Below, in pieces: positions 45,728 through 56,215 of a DNA stretch of 64,000 bases. Numbering within the stretch: the first letter of the stretch is position 1; the number at the start of each line of letters is the position of its first letter. A program made the translations under genes and the position numbers. The stretch covers positions 47,156-111,155 of the forward strand of contig JAJFLB010000063.1 of NCBI GenBank assembly GCA_021772915.1. The letters run 5' to 3'. Under the pieces are notes generated by a model. The model made no database searches, was not told where the DNA came from, and saw only the letters and a program-made list of their open reading frames with translations. Source of the stretch: Gammaproteobacteria bacterium. GTDB taxonomy: Bacteria > Pseudomonadota > Gammaproteobacteria > Xanthomonadales > SZUA-36.

Positions 45728-45784
45728 AGAGTGTTACCATGGACGCTTTTGTGCCCGGACCCACGCATCCAAACGGAGATCGCT

Positions 45785-47314
45785 ATGTCAAGATTAAGAG
45801 TGGTATTCACCACCCTCACCGGTTTATTCAGCAGCTTACCTGTGTTCGCTGATATTGGGATTGATGAGAAAATAAACATCGCCGTCAAGCCTTATGCCGA
45901 TGCAGTTGCCGCAACGGTTTTCTCTTCGTTTACTGTCGGTGGTGTAGATATACCATTTGTGCTGGTTTGGTTGATCGTTGCCGCATCAGTTTTCACGGTC
46001 TACTTTGGGTTTATCAATTTGCGGGCATTCAGACATGGTTTTGAATTGGTCCGAGGCGATTACCACGACCCAAAAGCTCCTGGTGAAGTAACTCACTTCC
46101 AGGCCCTGGCTACGGCGTTGTCCGGCACGGTTGGTTTGGGAAATATTGCTGGCGTTGCGGTTGCCGTTTCCCTGGGTGGTCCCGGTGCAACGTTCTGGAT
46201 GATACTGGCCGGGTTCCTGGGTATGTCCTCCAAATTTACCGAGTGTACCCTGGGCGTTAAATATCGTGACGTAAACCCGGACGGATCGGTTTCCGGTGGC
46301 CCGATGTATTATCTCACCAAAGGTCTCGCCGAGCGTGGCAAGTTGTTTGGAAAGCTGGGTAAAGTGCTGGCCGTCATTTTTGCCATATTTTGTGTAGGTG
46401 GCGCCTTTGGTGGTGGCAATATGTTCCAGGCCAACCAAAGCTTTTCCCAACTCGTCAATGTGACCGGTGGAGAACACAGTTGGCTGGCCGACAAGGGTTG
46501 GTTGTTTGGTGTGATCATTGCGGGGCTGGTGGGTTTGGTCATTATTGGTGGCATCAAGGGAATCGCCAGGGTGACTTCCAAAATTGTACCATTCATGGCC
46601 GTGATCTATGTCACCGCGGGCCTGATCATCATCTTGCTTAATATCTCTGAGGTCCCGTCCGCATTCGGTGCAATTTTTGCCGGTGCATTTACGGCGGAGG
46701 GTATTTCAGGTGGTGTGATCGGAGTGCTGTTTCAGGGTTTCAAACGTGCAGCATTCTCTAACGAGGCAGGCGTAGGCTCAGCCGCCATTGCGCATTCGGC
46801 GGTGCAAACCAATCGTCCGGTGACCGAAGGCTTTGTGGCACTGTATGAGCCCTTTGTTGACACGATCGTTGTTTGCACAATAACGGCACTGGTGATCATA
46901 ATCACCGGAACATGGGATCCTGGCGTTGATCCCAGCGCCGGTGTTCAGTTGACCTCTCAGGCTTTCGAATCAGCCATTTCATGGTTCCCGTGGGTGCTGA
47001 CCATGGCGGTTTTGTTGTTCGCATTCTCAACCATGATCTCCTGGTCATATTACGGTCTGAAAGCCTGGACCTTTCTATTCGGCGAAAGCAAAGTAACGGA
47101 CACGGTGTTTAAAATCCTGTTCCTGTTCTTCGTTGTTGTTGGCTCATCCATGCAACTGGGTTCTGTCATTGATTTTTCAGACGCGATGATTTTTGCCATG
47201 GCGTTTCCCAACCTGCTGGGTTGCTATTTTCTACTGCCAGTGGTGAAGAGGGAACTGAACGAGTACTGGGCTGATTACAAGGCAGGCAGGCTGGTTAAAA
47301 CCGGGAATTCCTGA
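45785..47314 (+). CDS. Sodium:alanine/glycine symporter, AGCS family
   Basis: Inner-membrane Na+-coupled amino-acid symporter of 509 aa with about 11 helices. The AGCS signature is visible in [30 protein letters not shown] (quoted in part; about 100-130), [29 protein letters not shown] and [20 protein letters not shown]. The ATG at 45785 follows ACGGAG; the frame is open from 45731. Alanine or glycine is the usual substrate; specificity cannot be read from sequence. Confidence 0.93.
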   Translation: MSRLRVVFTTLTGLFSSLPVFADIGIDEKINIAVKPYADAVAATVFSSFTVGGVDIPFVLVWLIVAASVFTVYFGFINLRAFRHGFELVRGDYHDPKAPGEVTHFQALATALSGTVGLGNIAGVAVAVSLGGPGATFWMILAGFLGMSSKFTECTLGVKYRDVNPDGSVSGGPMYYLTKGLAERGKLFGKLGKVLAVIFAIFCVGGAFGGGNMFQANQSFSQLVNVTGGEHSWLADKGWLFGVIIAGLVGLVIIGGIKGIARVTSKIVPFMAVIYVTAGLIIILLNISEVPSAFGAIFAGAFTAEGISGGVIGVLFQGFKRAAFSNEAGVGSAAIAHSAVQTNRPVTEGFVALYEPFVDTIVVCTITALVIIITGTWDPGVDPSAGVQLTSQAFESAISWFPWVLTMAVLLFAFSTMISWSYYGLKAWTFLFGESKVTDTVFKILFLFFVVVGSSMQLGSVIDFSDAMIFAMAFPNLLGCYFLLPVVKRELNEYWADYKAGRLVKTGNS

Positions 47315-47459
47315 AAACGGCAAATAGAGTCAATAAATGTAGCTCCAGACCTCGGTTTGGTCTTGCTTATTGGGTGCTTCATCAGCGAAAATCAGCACTT
47401 GGTTGCTTTCTTGGTTGCCGCTCAAAATGTACGTTACACCACAGTAGGATCAGGGAACC

Positions 47460-49466
47460 GTGATGCCCACCCGATTTAAACTTGCAAATGCTGTCCGTGC
47501 ACTGTCCATGGATGCTATCCAGTTGGCTAATTCAGGACATCCAGGCGCGCCCATGGGGATGGCCGACATTGCCGAAGTTCTATGGAATGACATCCTGAAA
47601 CACAACCCCGCTAATCCAGACTGGCCGGACCGGGACCGCTTTGTGCTTTCCAATGGGCATGCCTCAATGTTGCTTTATTCCGTTTTGCATCTGAGTGGTT
47701 ATGACCTGCCCATGTCGGAGTTGCGCAACTTTCGGCAACTGGAATCCAAAACTGCAGGACACCCGGAGCACGGTGAGACACCCGGTGCGGAGACCACGAC
47801 GGGTCCATTGGGTCAGGGGATTGCAAATGCGGTGGGCATGGCCTTGGCGGAAAAGGTGTTGGCCAACCAATTCAACCGAAGTGGTCACCAGATTGTTGAT
47901 CATCACACCTGGGTGTTCGCAGGTGACGGGTGCCTGATGGAAGGCATTTCCCATGAAGTCTGCTCGCTCGCAGGAACGCTGGGACTGGGGAAGCTGGTTG
48001 TCATCTGGGATGATAATGGGATTTCAATTGATGGAGAGGTTAGCGGCTGGTTTACCGATGATACGCCGGCGCGTTTTGAGGCGTACGGTTGGCAGGTCAT
48101 ACGTGACGTTGACGGCCATGATCCGGATGAAATTAAACAGGCCATCGAAACAGCCCGTGTCGAAAGTGAACGCCCGACACTGGTCTGTTGCCGTACCGTG
48201 ATCGGTTTTGGTGCCCCCAACAAGCAGGGTACTGCGGCCGCACACGGCGCACCACTGGGGCAGGATGAAGTAACGGCTGCCCGTGCCACCCTCGAGTGGG
48301 AGCATCTTGCGTTTGAAATCCCCGTCGAAATTTATGCGGGTTGGGATGCGCGCTCTAGCGGTTCGGCATCTGAGGCCGAATGGGATCAGCGATTTTCATC
48401 CTATGAGCAGGCTTATCCGGAGTTGGCAGCTGAATTCAATCGCAGAATGAGTGGTGATCTGCCTGACAACTGGCAGCGGTCGACCGACCAGTTTATCGCG
48501 GAGTTGCAGGACGACGGTGCAGCGGTGGCAACCAGGAAGGCTTCCCAAATGACACTGGACGCATTTGGTCCCCTACTGCCGGAACTGATTGGCGGTTCCG
48601 CGGATCTGGCCGGGTCAAACAACACGATCTGGAAGCAAAGTGTGGATGTTCGTGCGGATACTGAAGATGGCAATTACGTATATTTCGGTGTGCGTGAATT
48701 TGGTATGACCGCCATTTGTAACGGACTCGGTCTGCATGGTGGGTTTATCCCCTACAATGCCACTTTCCTTGTGTTTTCAGATTATGCGCGTAACGCGGTG
48801 CGCATGTCGGCGCTGATTCCAACGCATAATATCCATGTGTACACACACGATTCTATTGGGCTGGGCGAGGATGGCCCCACGCACCAGCCCGTGGAGCATG
48901 TTTCCGGCCTGCGTCTGATACCCAATTTGAGTGTGTGGCGTCCCTGTGACAGCGTGGAGTCAATGGTCGCGTGGAAGTGCGCAATTGAGGAATCCGCCGG
49001 CCCCAGCGCATTGATTTTTACCCGCCAGAATCTGCCTCACCAGCAGCGTGATGACACGCAACGTAATGCTATTTCCCGTGGCGGTTATGTATTGCGTGAG
49101 GCCGATGGCCCCTGTGATGCCCTTATCATAGCGACCGGGTCCGAGGTGGGTTTGGCGATGTCGGCGGCAGACGAACTATCAGCACAAGATATTAAGGTGC
49201 GCGTGATATCCATGCCTAACCCAGGACGGTTCATGGCCCAGGAGCGGGTTTACCGTGAATCTGTAGTTCCCCCGGACATTAAGGCCAGGGTAGCCGTTGA
49301 GGCGGGTGTGGGACATTATTGGCATCCGTTTGTTGGCACCCATGGCCGCATCATCAGTATGGACAGTTTCGGGGCATCTGCACCGGCATCCGACTTATTT
49401 GAGCATTTTGGATTAACGGTTAAAAACATCAGTAAAGCAGTGCATGAGCTGCTTGCAAGTGAATAA
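47460..49466 (+). CDS. tkt: Transketolase
   Basis: Thiamine-diphosphate enzyme that moves two-carbon units in the pentose phosphate pathway, 668 aa. The start is GTG at 47460 or ATG at 47463. Seen are [16 protein letters not shown] (28-43), [20 protein letters not shown] near 100, the ThDP motif [12 protein letters not shown]...[10 protein letters not shown] (about 155-190), and the pyrimidine domain [17 protein letters not shown] with the catalytic Glu. First of the central-carbon run; gap follows after 11 bases, the usual tkt-gap-pgk order. Confidence 0.97.
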   Translation: MMPTRFKLANAVRALSMDAIQLANSGHPGAPMGMADIAEVLWNDILKHNPANPDWPDRDRFVLSNGHASMLLYSVLHLSGYDLPMSELRNFRQLESKTAGHPEHGETPGAETTTGPLGQGIANAVGMALAEKVLANQFNRSGHQIVDHHTWVFAGDGCLMEGISHEVCSLAGTLGLGKLVVIWDDNGISIDGEVSGWFTDDTPARFEAYGWQVIRDVDGHDPDEIKQAIETARVESERPTLVCCRTVIGFGAPNKQGTAAAHGAPLGQDEVTAARATLEWEHLAFEIPVEIYAGWDARSSGSASEAEWDQRFSSYEQAYPELAAEFNRRMSGDLPDNWQRSTDQFIAELQDDGAAVATRKASQMTLDAFGPLLPELIGGSADLAGSNNTIWKQSVDVRADTEDGNYVYFGVREFGMTAICNGLGLHGGFIPYNATFLVFSDYARNAVRMSALIPTHNIHVYTHDSIGLGEDGPTHQPVEHVSGLRLIPNLSVWRPCDSVESMVAWKCAIEESAGPSALIFTRQNLPHQQRDDTQRNAISRGGYVLREADGPCDALIIATGSEVGLAMSAADELSAQDIKVRVISMPNPGRFMAQERVYRESVVPPDIKARVAVEAGVGHYWHPFVGTHGRIISMDSFGASAPASDLFEHFGLTVKNISKAVHELLASE

Positions 49467-49477
49467 GGAGAAAAATC

Positions 49478-50485
49478 ATGGCAGTTAAGGTAGCGATCAA
49501 TGGGTATGGCCGCATCGGCCGTAACATCATGCGGGCTTTGTATGAGTCAGGTCGTACAGATGAAATCAATATCGTTGCGATCAATGATCTGGGCGATGCT
49601 CATTCCAATGCCCATTTAACCCAGTACGACACAGCGCACGGCAAGTTTCCAGGCACAGTTAGCGTGGACGGTGGCGACCTGGTAGTGAATGGTGACCGGG
49701 TCAAGGTTCTCGCTGAGCGGGACCCTGGCAAGCTACCGTGGGCCGAGCTGGGGGTTGATCTCGTGATGGAATCCACCGGCTTTTTTTCCAGCAAGGAAGC
49801 AGCCGGCGCACATATTACAGCCGGAGCAAAAAAGGTGATCATTTCTGCCCCTGGCAAGGGTGTGGACAATACCATTGTTTATGGAGTCAACCACGACACG
49901 CTGAGGCCCACCGATGTGGTGATCTCCAATGCATCATGCACGACCAACTGCCTGGCCCCGCTGGCCAAAGTTCTGCATGAGAGTATAGGCATTGAACATG
50001 GTTTGATGACTACCATTCACGCCTATACCAATGACCAGGTATTGACCGATGTTTATCACAGTGATCTGCGCAGGGCACGCTCGGCAACCATGAGCCAGAT
50101 TCCCACCAAGACGGGAGCGGCAGCAGCAGTTGGTCTGGTATTACCTGATCTCAACGGTAAGCTGGATGGTTTTTCCATGCGTGTGCCGACCATCAATGTG
50201 TCGGTAGTGGATCTGAGCTTCACTGCCAGCCGGCCAACCTCGGTTGAGGAAGTTAACAGTGCGGTCAGGACCGCGGTTAACGGGAATATGAAAGGGGTGA
50301 TGGACTACAACGAGGCCCCCTTGGTTTCCATTGACTTCAACCATAACCCACACTCATCGGTTTTTGATGCAGGTCTGACCAAAGTAATGGAGGGTACACT
50401 CGTTAAGGTGCTGAGTTGGTACGATAATGAATGGGGTTTCAGCAACCGCATGCTGGATACGACGCTTGCACTGATGAATGCCTGA
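49478..50485 (+). CDS. gap: Glyceraldehyde-3-phosphate dehydrogenase (type I)
   Basis: Glycolytic/gluconeogenic dehydrogenase of 335 aa. It has the Rossmann start [17 protein letters not shown], the NAD-adenosine contact in AINDLGD, the catalytic Cys in [12 protein letters not shown], His in TIHAYTNDQ, and [15 protein letters not shown] at the end. An AAGGAG site (49466-49471) precedes the ATG. Erythrose-4-phosphate dehydrogenase (epd) is an alternative for genes in a tkt-pgk setting; the sequence is compatible with either, but gap is the better reading. Confidence 0.93.
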   Translation: MAVKVAINGYGRIGRNIMRALYESGRTDEINIVAINDLGDAHSNAHLTQYDTAHGKFPGTVSVDGGDLVVNGDRVKVLAERDPGKLPWAELGVDLVMESTGFFSSKEAAGAHITAGAKKVIISAPGKGVDNTIVYGVNHDTLRPTDVVISNASCTTNCLAPLAKVLHESIGIEHGLMTTIHAYTNDQVLTDVYHSDLRRARSATMSQIPTKTGAAAAVGLVLPDLNGKLDGFSMRVPTINVSVVDLSFTASRPTSVEEVNSAVRTAVNGNMKGVMDYNEAPLVSIDFNHNPHSSVFDAGLTKVMEGTLVKVLSWYDNEWGFSNRMLDTTLALMNA

Positions 50486-50488
50486 CCC

Positions 50489-51667
50489 ATGTCTTTTTAC
50501 CGGATGGACGAACTGGAGTTGGCCGGTAAGCGTGTTCTGATCCGGGAGGACTTTAATGTCCCACTGGATGCAGACACGATAACTTCTGATGCGCGATTGC
50601 GGGCCGGTGTGCCGACCATTGAGATGGCCCTGGATCGTGGTGCAGCCGTACTCCTTTTGTCCCATCTGGGGCGACCGGTTGAAGGCCAGTACAGTCCTGA
50701 ATTCTCACTTGCTCCAGTGGCCGAGCGTTTGACGCAACTTCTGGATCGACCTGTGCGTCTGAAAAAAGACTGGCTTGGCGGTATTGATATTGAGCCAGGC
50801 GAGGTTGTTCTGTGTGAGAACGTACGCTTCAATTCCGGTGAAAAAAGCAATGATGAGTACCTGGCCAGGGCCATCGCGTCTTTATGTGACATTTTTGTCA
50901 TGGATGCATTCGGTACCGCCCATCGTGCGCAGGCCTCCACCGAGGGGGTCGTGCGTTTTGCTCCCACCGCGTGTGCAGGACCATTGCTGAGCCGGGAACT
51001 GTATGTGCTTGAGCGTGCTCTTACCGAGCCGGACCACCCTGTGTTGGCTATCGTTGGTGGTTCGAAGGTATCCACCAAGCTAACCGTGCTTGAGTCCTTG
51101 TTGTCAAAGGTTGACCAGTTGATTGTTGGCGGTGGTATTGCGAATACCTTCATTGCTGCCAGCGGACATAAGGTGGGCAAGTCACTGTATGAGCCGGACT
51201 TGATTAAAGAGGCACAGCGATTAATTCGTATGGCTCACAAAATGGGTGGTGAAATTCCAATACCCAAGGACGTCCTGGTGGCAGACACTTTTACAAAAGA
51301 GGCGAAAGCGGTTGTTCGGTCTGTCGATGACGTCCGGGACGATGAAATGATTCTTGATATTGGCCCTCTGACGGCCGTCGATTTTGCTGGCATGGTCCAG
51401 CGTGCCGGTACCATTATCTGGAATGGTCCGGTTGGCGTTTTCGAGTTTGATAACTTTGCTGCCGGCACCCACGCCATTGCTGATGCTATTGAAGTATCTG
51501 GTGCCTTCAGTATTGCGGGCGGTGGCGATACCCTGGCTGCCATTGATCAGTTTGATGTACGTGACGGTGTGGATTATATTTCGACGGGAGGGGGCGCCTT
51601 CCTGGAATACGTGGAGGGCAAGACCTTGCCGGCAGTAGCAGCCCTGGAACGCCGGTTCGACGGCTGA
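50489..51667 (+). CDS. pgk: Phosphoglycerate kinase
   Basis: Transfers phosphate between 1,3-bisphosphoglycerate and ADP, 392 aa. Motifs: [15 protein letters not shown] (substrate-binding, about 17-31), [42 protein letters not shown] segment, and the C-terminal nucleotide loop [13 protein letters not shown] and [17 protein letters not shown]. It starts 3 bases after the gap stop. Downstream, the path to pyk is broken by a 747-base repeat-rich gap. Confidence 0.97.
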   Translation: MSFYRMDELELAGKRVLIREDFNVPLDADTITSDARLRAGVPTIEMALDRGAAVLLLSHLGRPVEGQYSPEFSLAPVAERLTQLLDRPVRLKKDWLGGIDIEPGEVVLCENVRFNSGEKSNDEYLARAIASLCDIFVMDAFGTAHRAQASTEGVVRFAPTACAGPLLSRELYVLERALTEPDHPVLAIVGGSKVSTKLTVLESLLSKVDQLIVGGGIANTFIAASGHKVGKSLYEPDLIKEAQRLIRMAHKMGGEIPIPKDVLVADTFTKEAKAVVRSVDDVRDDEMILDIGPLTAVDFAGMVQRAGTIIWNGPVGVFEFDNFAAGTHAIADAIEVSGAFSIAGGGDTLAAIDQFDVRDGVDYISTGGGAFLEYVEGKTLPAVAALERRFDG

Positions 51668-51734
51668 TCAATACTAAAACTCCAGAGATGAACGCCAAGC
51701 GATAACACTCACCACTCCAACCGGGGCAAGTCGG

Positions 51735-51764
51735 TAGGACCGACGAGCTTGCTCGTCGGGAATC
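51735..51764 (+). repeat. REP element, forward copy after pgk
   Basis: Head TAGGA, hairpin CCGACGAGCTTGCTCGTCGG (9-bp stem, TT loop), then GAATC in place of GGAACC. 67 bases after the pgk stop. Confidence 0.85.
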
Positions 51765-51840
51765 GTAAAATAAAGGACACACCATCCCGAGGCACGTAAG
51801 TGTTTTGTACCAAGCTGACAGATTCCTGACAGATTCCCGA

Positions 51841-52240
51841 TGAGCGAGCTCATCGGTCCTACGGGCCAGACGCGCTAGCTCATCGGTCCTACGGGCCAGA
51901 CGCGCTAGCTCATCGGTCCTACGGGCCAGACGCGCCAGCTCATCGGTCCTACGGGCCAGACGCGCCAGCTCATCGGTCCTACGGGCCAGACGTGCTAGCT
52001 CATCGGTCCTACGGGCCAGACGCGCCGGCTCATTGGTCCTACGGGCCAGACGCGCCGGCTCATCGGTCCTACGGGCCAGACGCGCCAGCTCATCGGTCCT
52101 ACGGGTCAGATGCACCAGCTCATCGGTCCTACGGGTCAGACGCGCCGGCTCATCGGTCCTACGGGCCAGACGCGCCGGCTCATCGGTCCTACGGGCCAGA
52201 CGCGCGAGCTCATCGGTCCTACGGGTCAGATGCACCAGCT
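51841..52240. repeat. 30-bp minisatellite, 13 copies, derived from half a REP
   Basis: Thirteen head-to-tail units of exactly 30 bases plus a final 10 bases. Each has GCTCATCGGTCCTAC, the reverse complement of the REP head and one hairpin arm (GTAGGACCGATGAGC), followed by a 15-base linker GGGCCAGACGCGCCA with small variations (CGCGCTA, CGCGCCG, TGCACCA). The first unit overlaps a complete inverted REP (51834-51863), so the array probably grew from it; the other units lack the second arm and cannot form the REP hairpin. Because 30 is a multiple of 3, decapeptide-repeat frames cross it on both strands. Confidence 0.95.
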
Positions 52241-52414
52241 AGCGGGCGATTTCTGAAAGCTAACCCTGGGCGTTTCGGTCTTAACCCATACCGCCGCGAA
52301 TCTTTACTTCTGGCCCTGCCGGGACCATTCATGTAATACATACATTATGTAGAGCGGTGGCCACATATTCGGCCTATAATCTCAGTCAAAAGGGCACTAT
52401 TAAAGCGAATTCAT

Positions 52415-53890
52415 ATGCAGCTTCGTCGTACCAAGATCATTGCCACACTTGGCCCAGCCACTGACACAGATGAAGTGCTACGTGCCGTGATCGCAGCGGG
52501 TACGAATGTCCTTCGTATCAACCTCTCGCATGGGACACCCGAGGAGCAATTGGCGCGGTCAAAGCAGGTGAGAAAAGTTGCCCGGGATCTAAAAAAAGAA
52601 GTTGCTCTGCTGGCAGATCTTCGTGGTCCAAAAGTTCGTATTAAAGAGTTTGCTGACGACTCAATCGTGCTGGGCTCGGGGGATATCTTTGTCCTTGATG
52701 CGGCAGCAGATTCGGCTCAGGGTGATCAGTCTGGAGTCGGGGTAACTTACCAGGATCTGGCCGGTGATGTTTCACCCGGGGACCTGTTGTTGCTGGATGA
52801 TGGTCTGTTGTCCATGCGGGTTGTTGAGATCAGGGACACAAGAATTGTCTGCGAGGTCAAAACTGGCGGAGTACTTGGTAGTCGTAAAGGGATCAACGTG
52901 CTGGGTGGCGGGTTGTCTCTGCCAGGAATCGCGCCACACGATGTCCAGGATATTCCGCGTGTGGCTGCCATGGGTGTTGACTACGTTGCCGTTTCTTTTC
53001 CACGCAATGCAGACGACATGAATGAAGCCAGACACCGGTTACGGGCGGCGGGTAGTCAGGCCAGGCTGGTCGCAAAAATTGAACGTACTGAGGCTATCGA
53101 GAACCTGGATCAGATCATACTGGCTTCAGACGTGGTACTTATCGCACGTGGCGACCTCGGCGTTGAGATCGGTGACGCCGAACTGCCGGGCTTGCAGAAA
53201 CTTATTACCAACAAAGCGCTTGAACACAATCGTGTCGTCATCACCGCAACGCAAATGATGCAATCCATGGTGCAAAGCCCCATACCAACGCGTGCGGAGG
53301 TACTGGATGTTGCCAATGCGGTTTTTGACGGCACGGATGCTGTCATGTTATCTGCGGAAACCGCCGTTGGCAGGCACCCGGAAGCCGTTGTTAAAGCCAT
53401 GCACAGAATTTGTCTTGGTGCGGAGCGCCACGAGGATACTATCCCTGATGTTGATGAGTTAAATGTTCAGTTTGAACGAATTGACCAGGCCATCGCCATG
53501 GCCGCCATGTTCATGGCGACACATGTTTCGGTGCAGGCCATCGTGGCATTGACGGAGTCTGGATCTACCGCGCAGTGGTTATCCCGGGTACGCTCAGCAG
53601 TGCCGATATTCGCCCTTTCACCGCTTGTTGCCAGTCGTTTTCGCATGGCTTTGTATCGTGGTGTGTATTCGGTGGCGCATGAATTTCCGCACGATGATGT
53701 TGAAGAAGCCCTGGTTGGAGGTGTTCAACTCCTTGTAAGTCAGGGTCATATCAAGGCGGGTGACCGCATCATCCTGTCCATGGGTGAACACACGGGTAAT
53801 GAAGGTGGAACCAACACATTACGTCTATTACAGGTTGGAGAAGGCGGCCATGCCGACATCAGTCAGTCGCTGAACGATACACCACACTAA
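52415..53890 (+). CDS. pyk: Pyruvate kinase
   Basis: Final step of glycolysis, PEP + ADP to pyruvate + ATP, 491 aa. Motifs: RRTKIIATLGPAT (3-15), LRINLSHGTPEEQ, LADLRGPKVRIKEF, the active-site VAKIERTEAIENLDQII with Lys/Glu, and TRAEVLDVANAVFDGTDAVMLSAETAVG (quoted in part). The C-terminal allosteric domain is complete. It is co-directional with maeB, which starts 24 bases after its stop. Confidence 0.97.
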   Translation: MQLRRTKIIATLGPATDTDEVLRAVIAAGTNVLRINLSHGTPEEQLARSKQVRKVARDLKKEVALLADLRGPKVRIKEFADDSIVLGSGDIFVLDAAADSAQGDQSGVGVTYQDLAGDVSPGDLLLLDDGLLSMRVVEIRDTRIVCEVKTGGVLGSRKGINVLGGGLSLPGIAPHDVQDIPRVAAMGVDYVAVSFPRNADDMNEARHRLRAAGSQARLVAKIERTEAIENLDQIILASDVVLIARGDLGVEIGDAELPGLQKLITNKALEHNRVVITATQMMQSMVQSPIPTRAEVLDVANAVFDGTDAVMLSAETAVGRHPEAVVKAMHRICLGAERHEDTIPDVDELNVQFERIDQAIAMAAMFMATHVSVQAIVALTESGSTAQWLSRVRSAVPIFALSPLVASRFRMALYRGVYSVAHEFPHDDVEEALVGGVQLLVSQGHIKAGDRIILSMGEHTGNEGGTNTLRLLQVGEGGHADISQSLNDTPH

Positions 53891-53914
53891 TTATCTCCTT
53901 ACAGGAGCACTGGT

Positions 53915-56215
53915 ATGAACGATAAACTGAAACAAAACGCACTCGACTACCATCGCTACCCGACTCCCGGAAAGATCAGGATAGCCGCCACCAAAGCTTT
54001 GACAGCCCAGGAAGACCTGGGTTTGGCGTACTCGCCAGGGGTTGCTTTTGCCTCCGAGTTGATCCATGAAAACCCAGCGGAGGTCAGCAATATGACTGCG
54101 CGCGGTAATCTGATTGCGGTCATCAGTAATGGCACGGCTGTTCTGGGGCTGGGTGATATCGGGCCACTGGCTGCCAAGCCGGTAATGGAAGGCAAGGCCG
54201 TGTTGTTTAGAAAATTCGCCGGTATTGATGTGTTTGATATTGAAATCGATGAGAAAGATCCGGACAGACTGGTTGATATTATTTGTTCTTTGGAACCGAC
54301 CTTTGGTGGCATTAATCTTGAAGACATCAAGGCGCCGGAATGTTTTGAGGTGGAAGCCAAGCTGAAGGATCGGTTAGGTATACCGGTGTTTCATGACGAC
54401 CAGCACGGCACTGCCATTATTACTGCTGCAGCAATCATCAACGCGTTACACATTGTCGGCAAATCCATCGATGAAGTGAAACTGGTGGCTTCCGGCGCTG
54501 GAGCAGCCGGCATGGCTTGCCTGGACTTGCTGGTTAACCTGGGTTTAAAGAAGACGAGTATCCTGGTCATTGATCGCAAGGGAGTCATTCACACCGGGCG
54601 TGAAAACCTGGGTGAGAGAAAAGCAGGGTATGCAAGAAAAACGGCTAAACGTACCCTTGATGAAGCCATTGCCGGGGCGGACATCTTTCTGGGTGTTTCT
54701 ACAGGCGGAGTTCTGAGCGGTGACATGGTCAAGACCATGGCCGAACAACCTGTTATTTTGGCCCTGGCCAACCCGACCCCGGAAATCGCACCAGAGCTTG
54801 CGTTGGCCGCGCGTCCGGATGCCATTATCGCGACGGGGCGCTCGGATTACCCCAACCAGGTCAATAATGTGCTGTGTTTTCCGTACATATTCCGTGGTGC
54901 ACTGGATGTTGGAGCCACCACCGTTAATGATGAAATGCAGATGGCCTGTGTTTATGCGCTGGCTGAATTAACCCGCCTTGAAGTCAGTGACATAAGCACC
55001 GCGGCCTATGGAGGGAAACCTCTGCAGTTTGGTCGTGATTACCTGATCCCAAAGCCGTTTGATCCACGGTTGCTGGTTCATCTGGCACCCGCTACTGCCA
55101 AGGCCGCAATGGATAGCGGTGTGGCCACTCGACCGATCGAGGACGTAGAAGCTTATCGGGAAAAATTGACACAATTCCTGTGGCGTACCGGTTTGCTGAT
55201 GAAGCCGGTATTTGACGCCGCCAAGCGTGACCCCAAGCGGGTCATTTATGCTGAAGGTGAACAGGAGGTTGTTTTACGCGCGGTACAACAAGTTGTTGAT
55301 GAAAGTATCGCGGAGCCAACTTTGATCGGAAGACCGTCGGTGATCCAGCAGCGGATTGAGAAACTGGGACTACGACTGGTCGCCGGACGTGATTTTGAAC
55401 TGGTGAATCCGGAGTCCGACCCCCGGTTTTGGGATTTCTGGACCACCTATCACGCGATCATGGAGCGCCAGGGTGTTTCTCCCAGTGCTGCCAAGGACAT
55501 CATCCGTACCAATACCACGGCAATCGCCGCCATCTCGGTTTATCGTGGTGAAGCAGATGCCATGATTACCGGTTTGGTCGGCAGATATAACAGCAAAGTC
55601 AAATTCTTACGGGATATTCTGGGTTCTCCTGAAGGCAGAAACACAGTAGGTGCTTTGGGTGTGTTGAATACCGACCATGGTGTATATTTCATTTGCGACA
55701 CCCACGTTAACCCCGATCCGAGTGCGGTTGAGATAGCCGAGATTACGTTGATGGCTGCTGAGAAAGTGCGTATGTTTGGCCTTGAACCGCGGATTGCATT
55801 GCTGTCACATTCATCTTTTGGCAGTCATGATGATGCCAGTGCACTGAAGATGAAGCACGCCAATGAATTGATTGTTGAAGCCGCACCTGAACTTGAGGTG
55901 GAGGGAGAAATGTCGGCGGACATGGCGCTTTCAGCCGTCATTCGAAAAAAGGAGTTCCCGAGTTCCAGGTTACACGGACCAGCAAACCTGCTGGTCATGC
56001 CAAGCCTGGATGCTGCTAACATCTCTTTTAATCTTGCGCGTCTTGTCAGCAACTCTGTCACCGTGGGACCAATTTTAATGGGTTTGGATTATCCGGCCCA
56101 TGTGCTCACACCGTCGGCATCTGTCAGACGCGTAATTAACATGACTGCATTTGCAGTAGTGGAGACACAAATTCATGCAAGATCATCTTCCACCCAAAGA
56201 TCTGAGGCTCTTTGA
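53915..56215 (+). CDS. maeB: NADP-dependent malic enzyme with C-terminal phosphotransacetylase domain
   Basis: Converts malate to pyruvate and CO2 with NADP+. At 766 aa it is the long MaeB form. The malic-enzyme part (about 1-420) has [10 protein letters not shown], the catalytic [21 protein letters not shown] region, [11 protein letters not shown] and the nucleotide-binding [16 protein letters not shown]. The C-terminal part (about 430-750) is the phosphotransacetylase-like domain ([34 protein letters not shown]), which in E. coli MaeB has no PTA activity but mediates metabolite regulation. The next gene, aceE, begins at the base after its stop. Confidence 0.96.
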   Translation: MNDKLKQNALDYHRYPTPGKIRIAATKALTAQEDLGLAYSPGVAFASELIHENPAEVSNMTARGNLIAVISNGTAVLGLGDIGPLAAKPVMEGKAVLFRKFAGIDVFDIEIDEKDPDRLVDIICSLEPTFGGINLEDIKAPECFEVEAKLKDRLGIPVFHDDQHGTAIITAAAIINALHIVGKSIDEVKLVASGAGAAGMACLDLLVNLGLKKTSILVIDRKGVIHTGRENLGERKAGYARKTAKRTLDEAIAGADIFLGVSTGGVLSGDMVKTMAEQPVILALANPTPEIAPELALAARPDAIIATGRSDYPNQVNNVLCFPYIFRGALDVGATTVNDEMQMACVYALAELTRLEVSDISTAAYGGKPLQFGRDYLIPKPFDPRLLVHLAPATAKAAMDSGVATRPIEDVEAYREKLTQFLWRTGLLMKPVFDAAKRDPKRVIYAEGEQEVVLRAVQQVVDESIAEPTLIGRPSVIQQRIEKLGLRLVAGRDFELVNPESDPRFWDFWTTYHAIMERQGVSPSAAKDIIRTNTTAIAAISVYRGEADAMITGLVGRYNSKVKFLRDILGSPEGRNTVGALGVLNTDHGVYFICDTHVNPDPSAVEIAEITLMAAEKVRMFGLEPRIALLSHSSFGSHDDASALKMKHANELIVEAAPELEVEGEMSADMALSAVIRKKEFPSSRLHGPANLLVMPSLDAANISFNLARLVSNSVTVGPILMGLDYPAHVLTPSASVRRVINMTAFAVVETQIHARSSSTQRSEAL

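Larger units (their letters stand above)
51668..52414. other. Repeat-rich intergenic region between pgk and pyk
   Basis: No gene. It contains a forward REP at 51735-51764, a full inverted REP at 51834-51863, the 30-bp minisatellite to 52240, and then about 170 bases of unique sequence holding a short palindrome TACATTATGTA (52341-52351) and a consensus -10 TATAAT (52375-52380) with no good -35. The -10 sits about 35 bases before the pyk start and may be an activator-dependent promoter, which would let pyk be transcribed separately from tkt-gap-pgk. Confidence 0.65.

Noticed and set aside
50497..51180. 227-codon ORF antisense to pgk
   Set aside because: Shadow frame of a conserved gene; Ser/Arg/Pro-rich composition typical of antisense frames.
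51507..52336. ORFs encoding decapeptide repeats (LARRTDEPAR and similar)
   Set aside because: They follow from the 30-bp minisatellite in frame; the minus-strand one also runs into the antisense of pgk.
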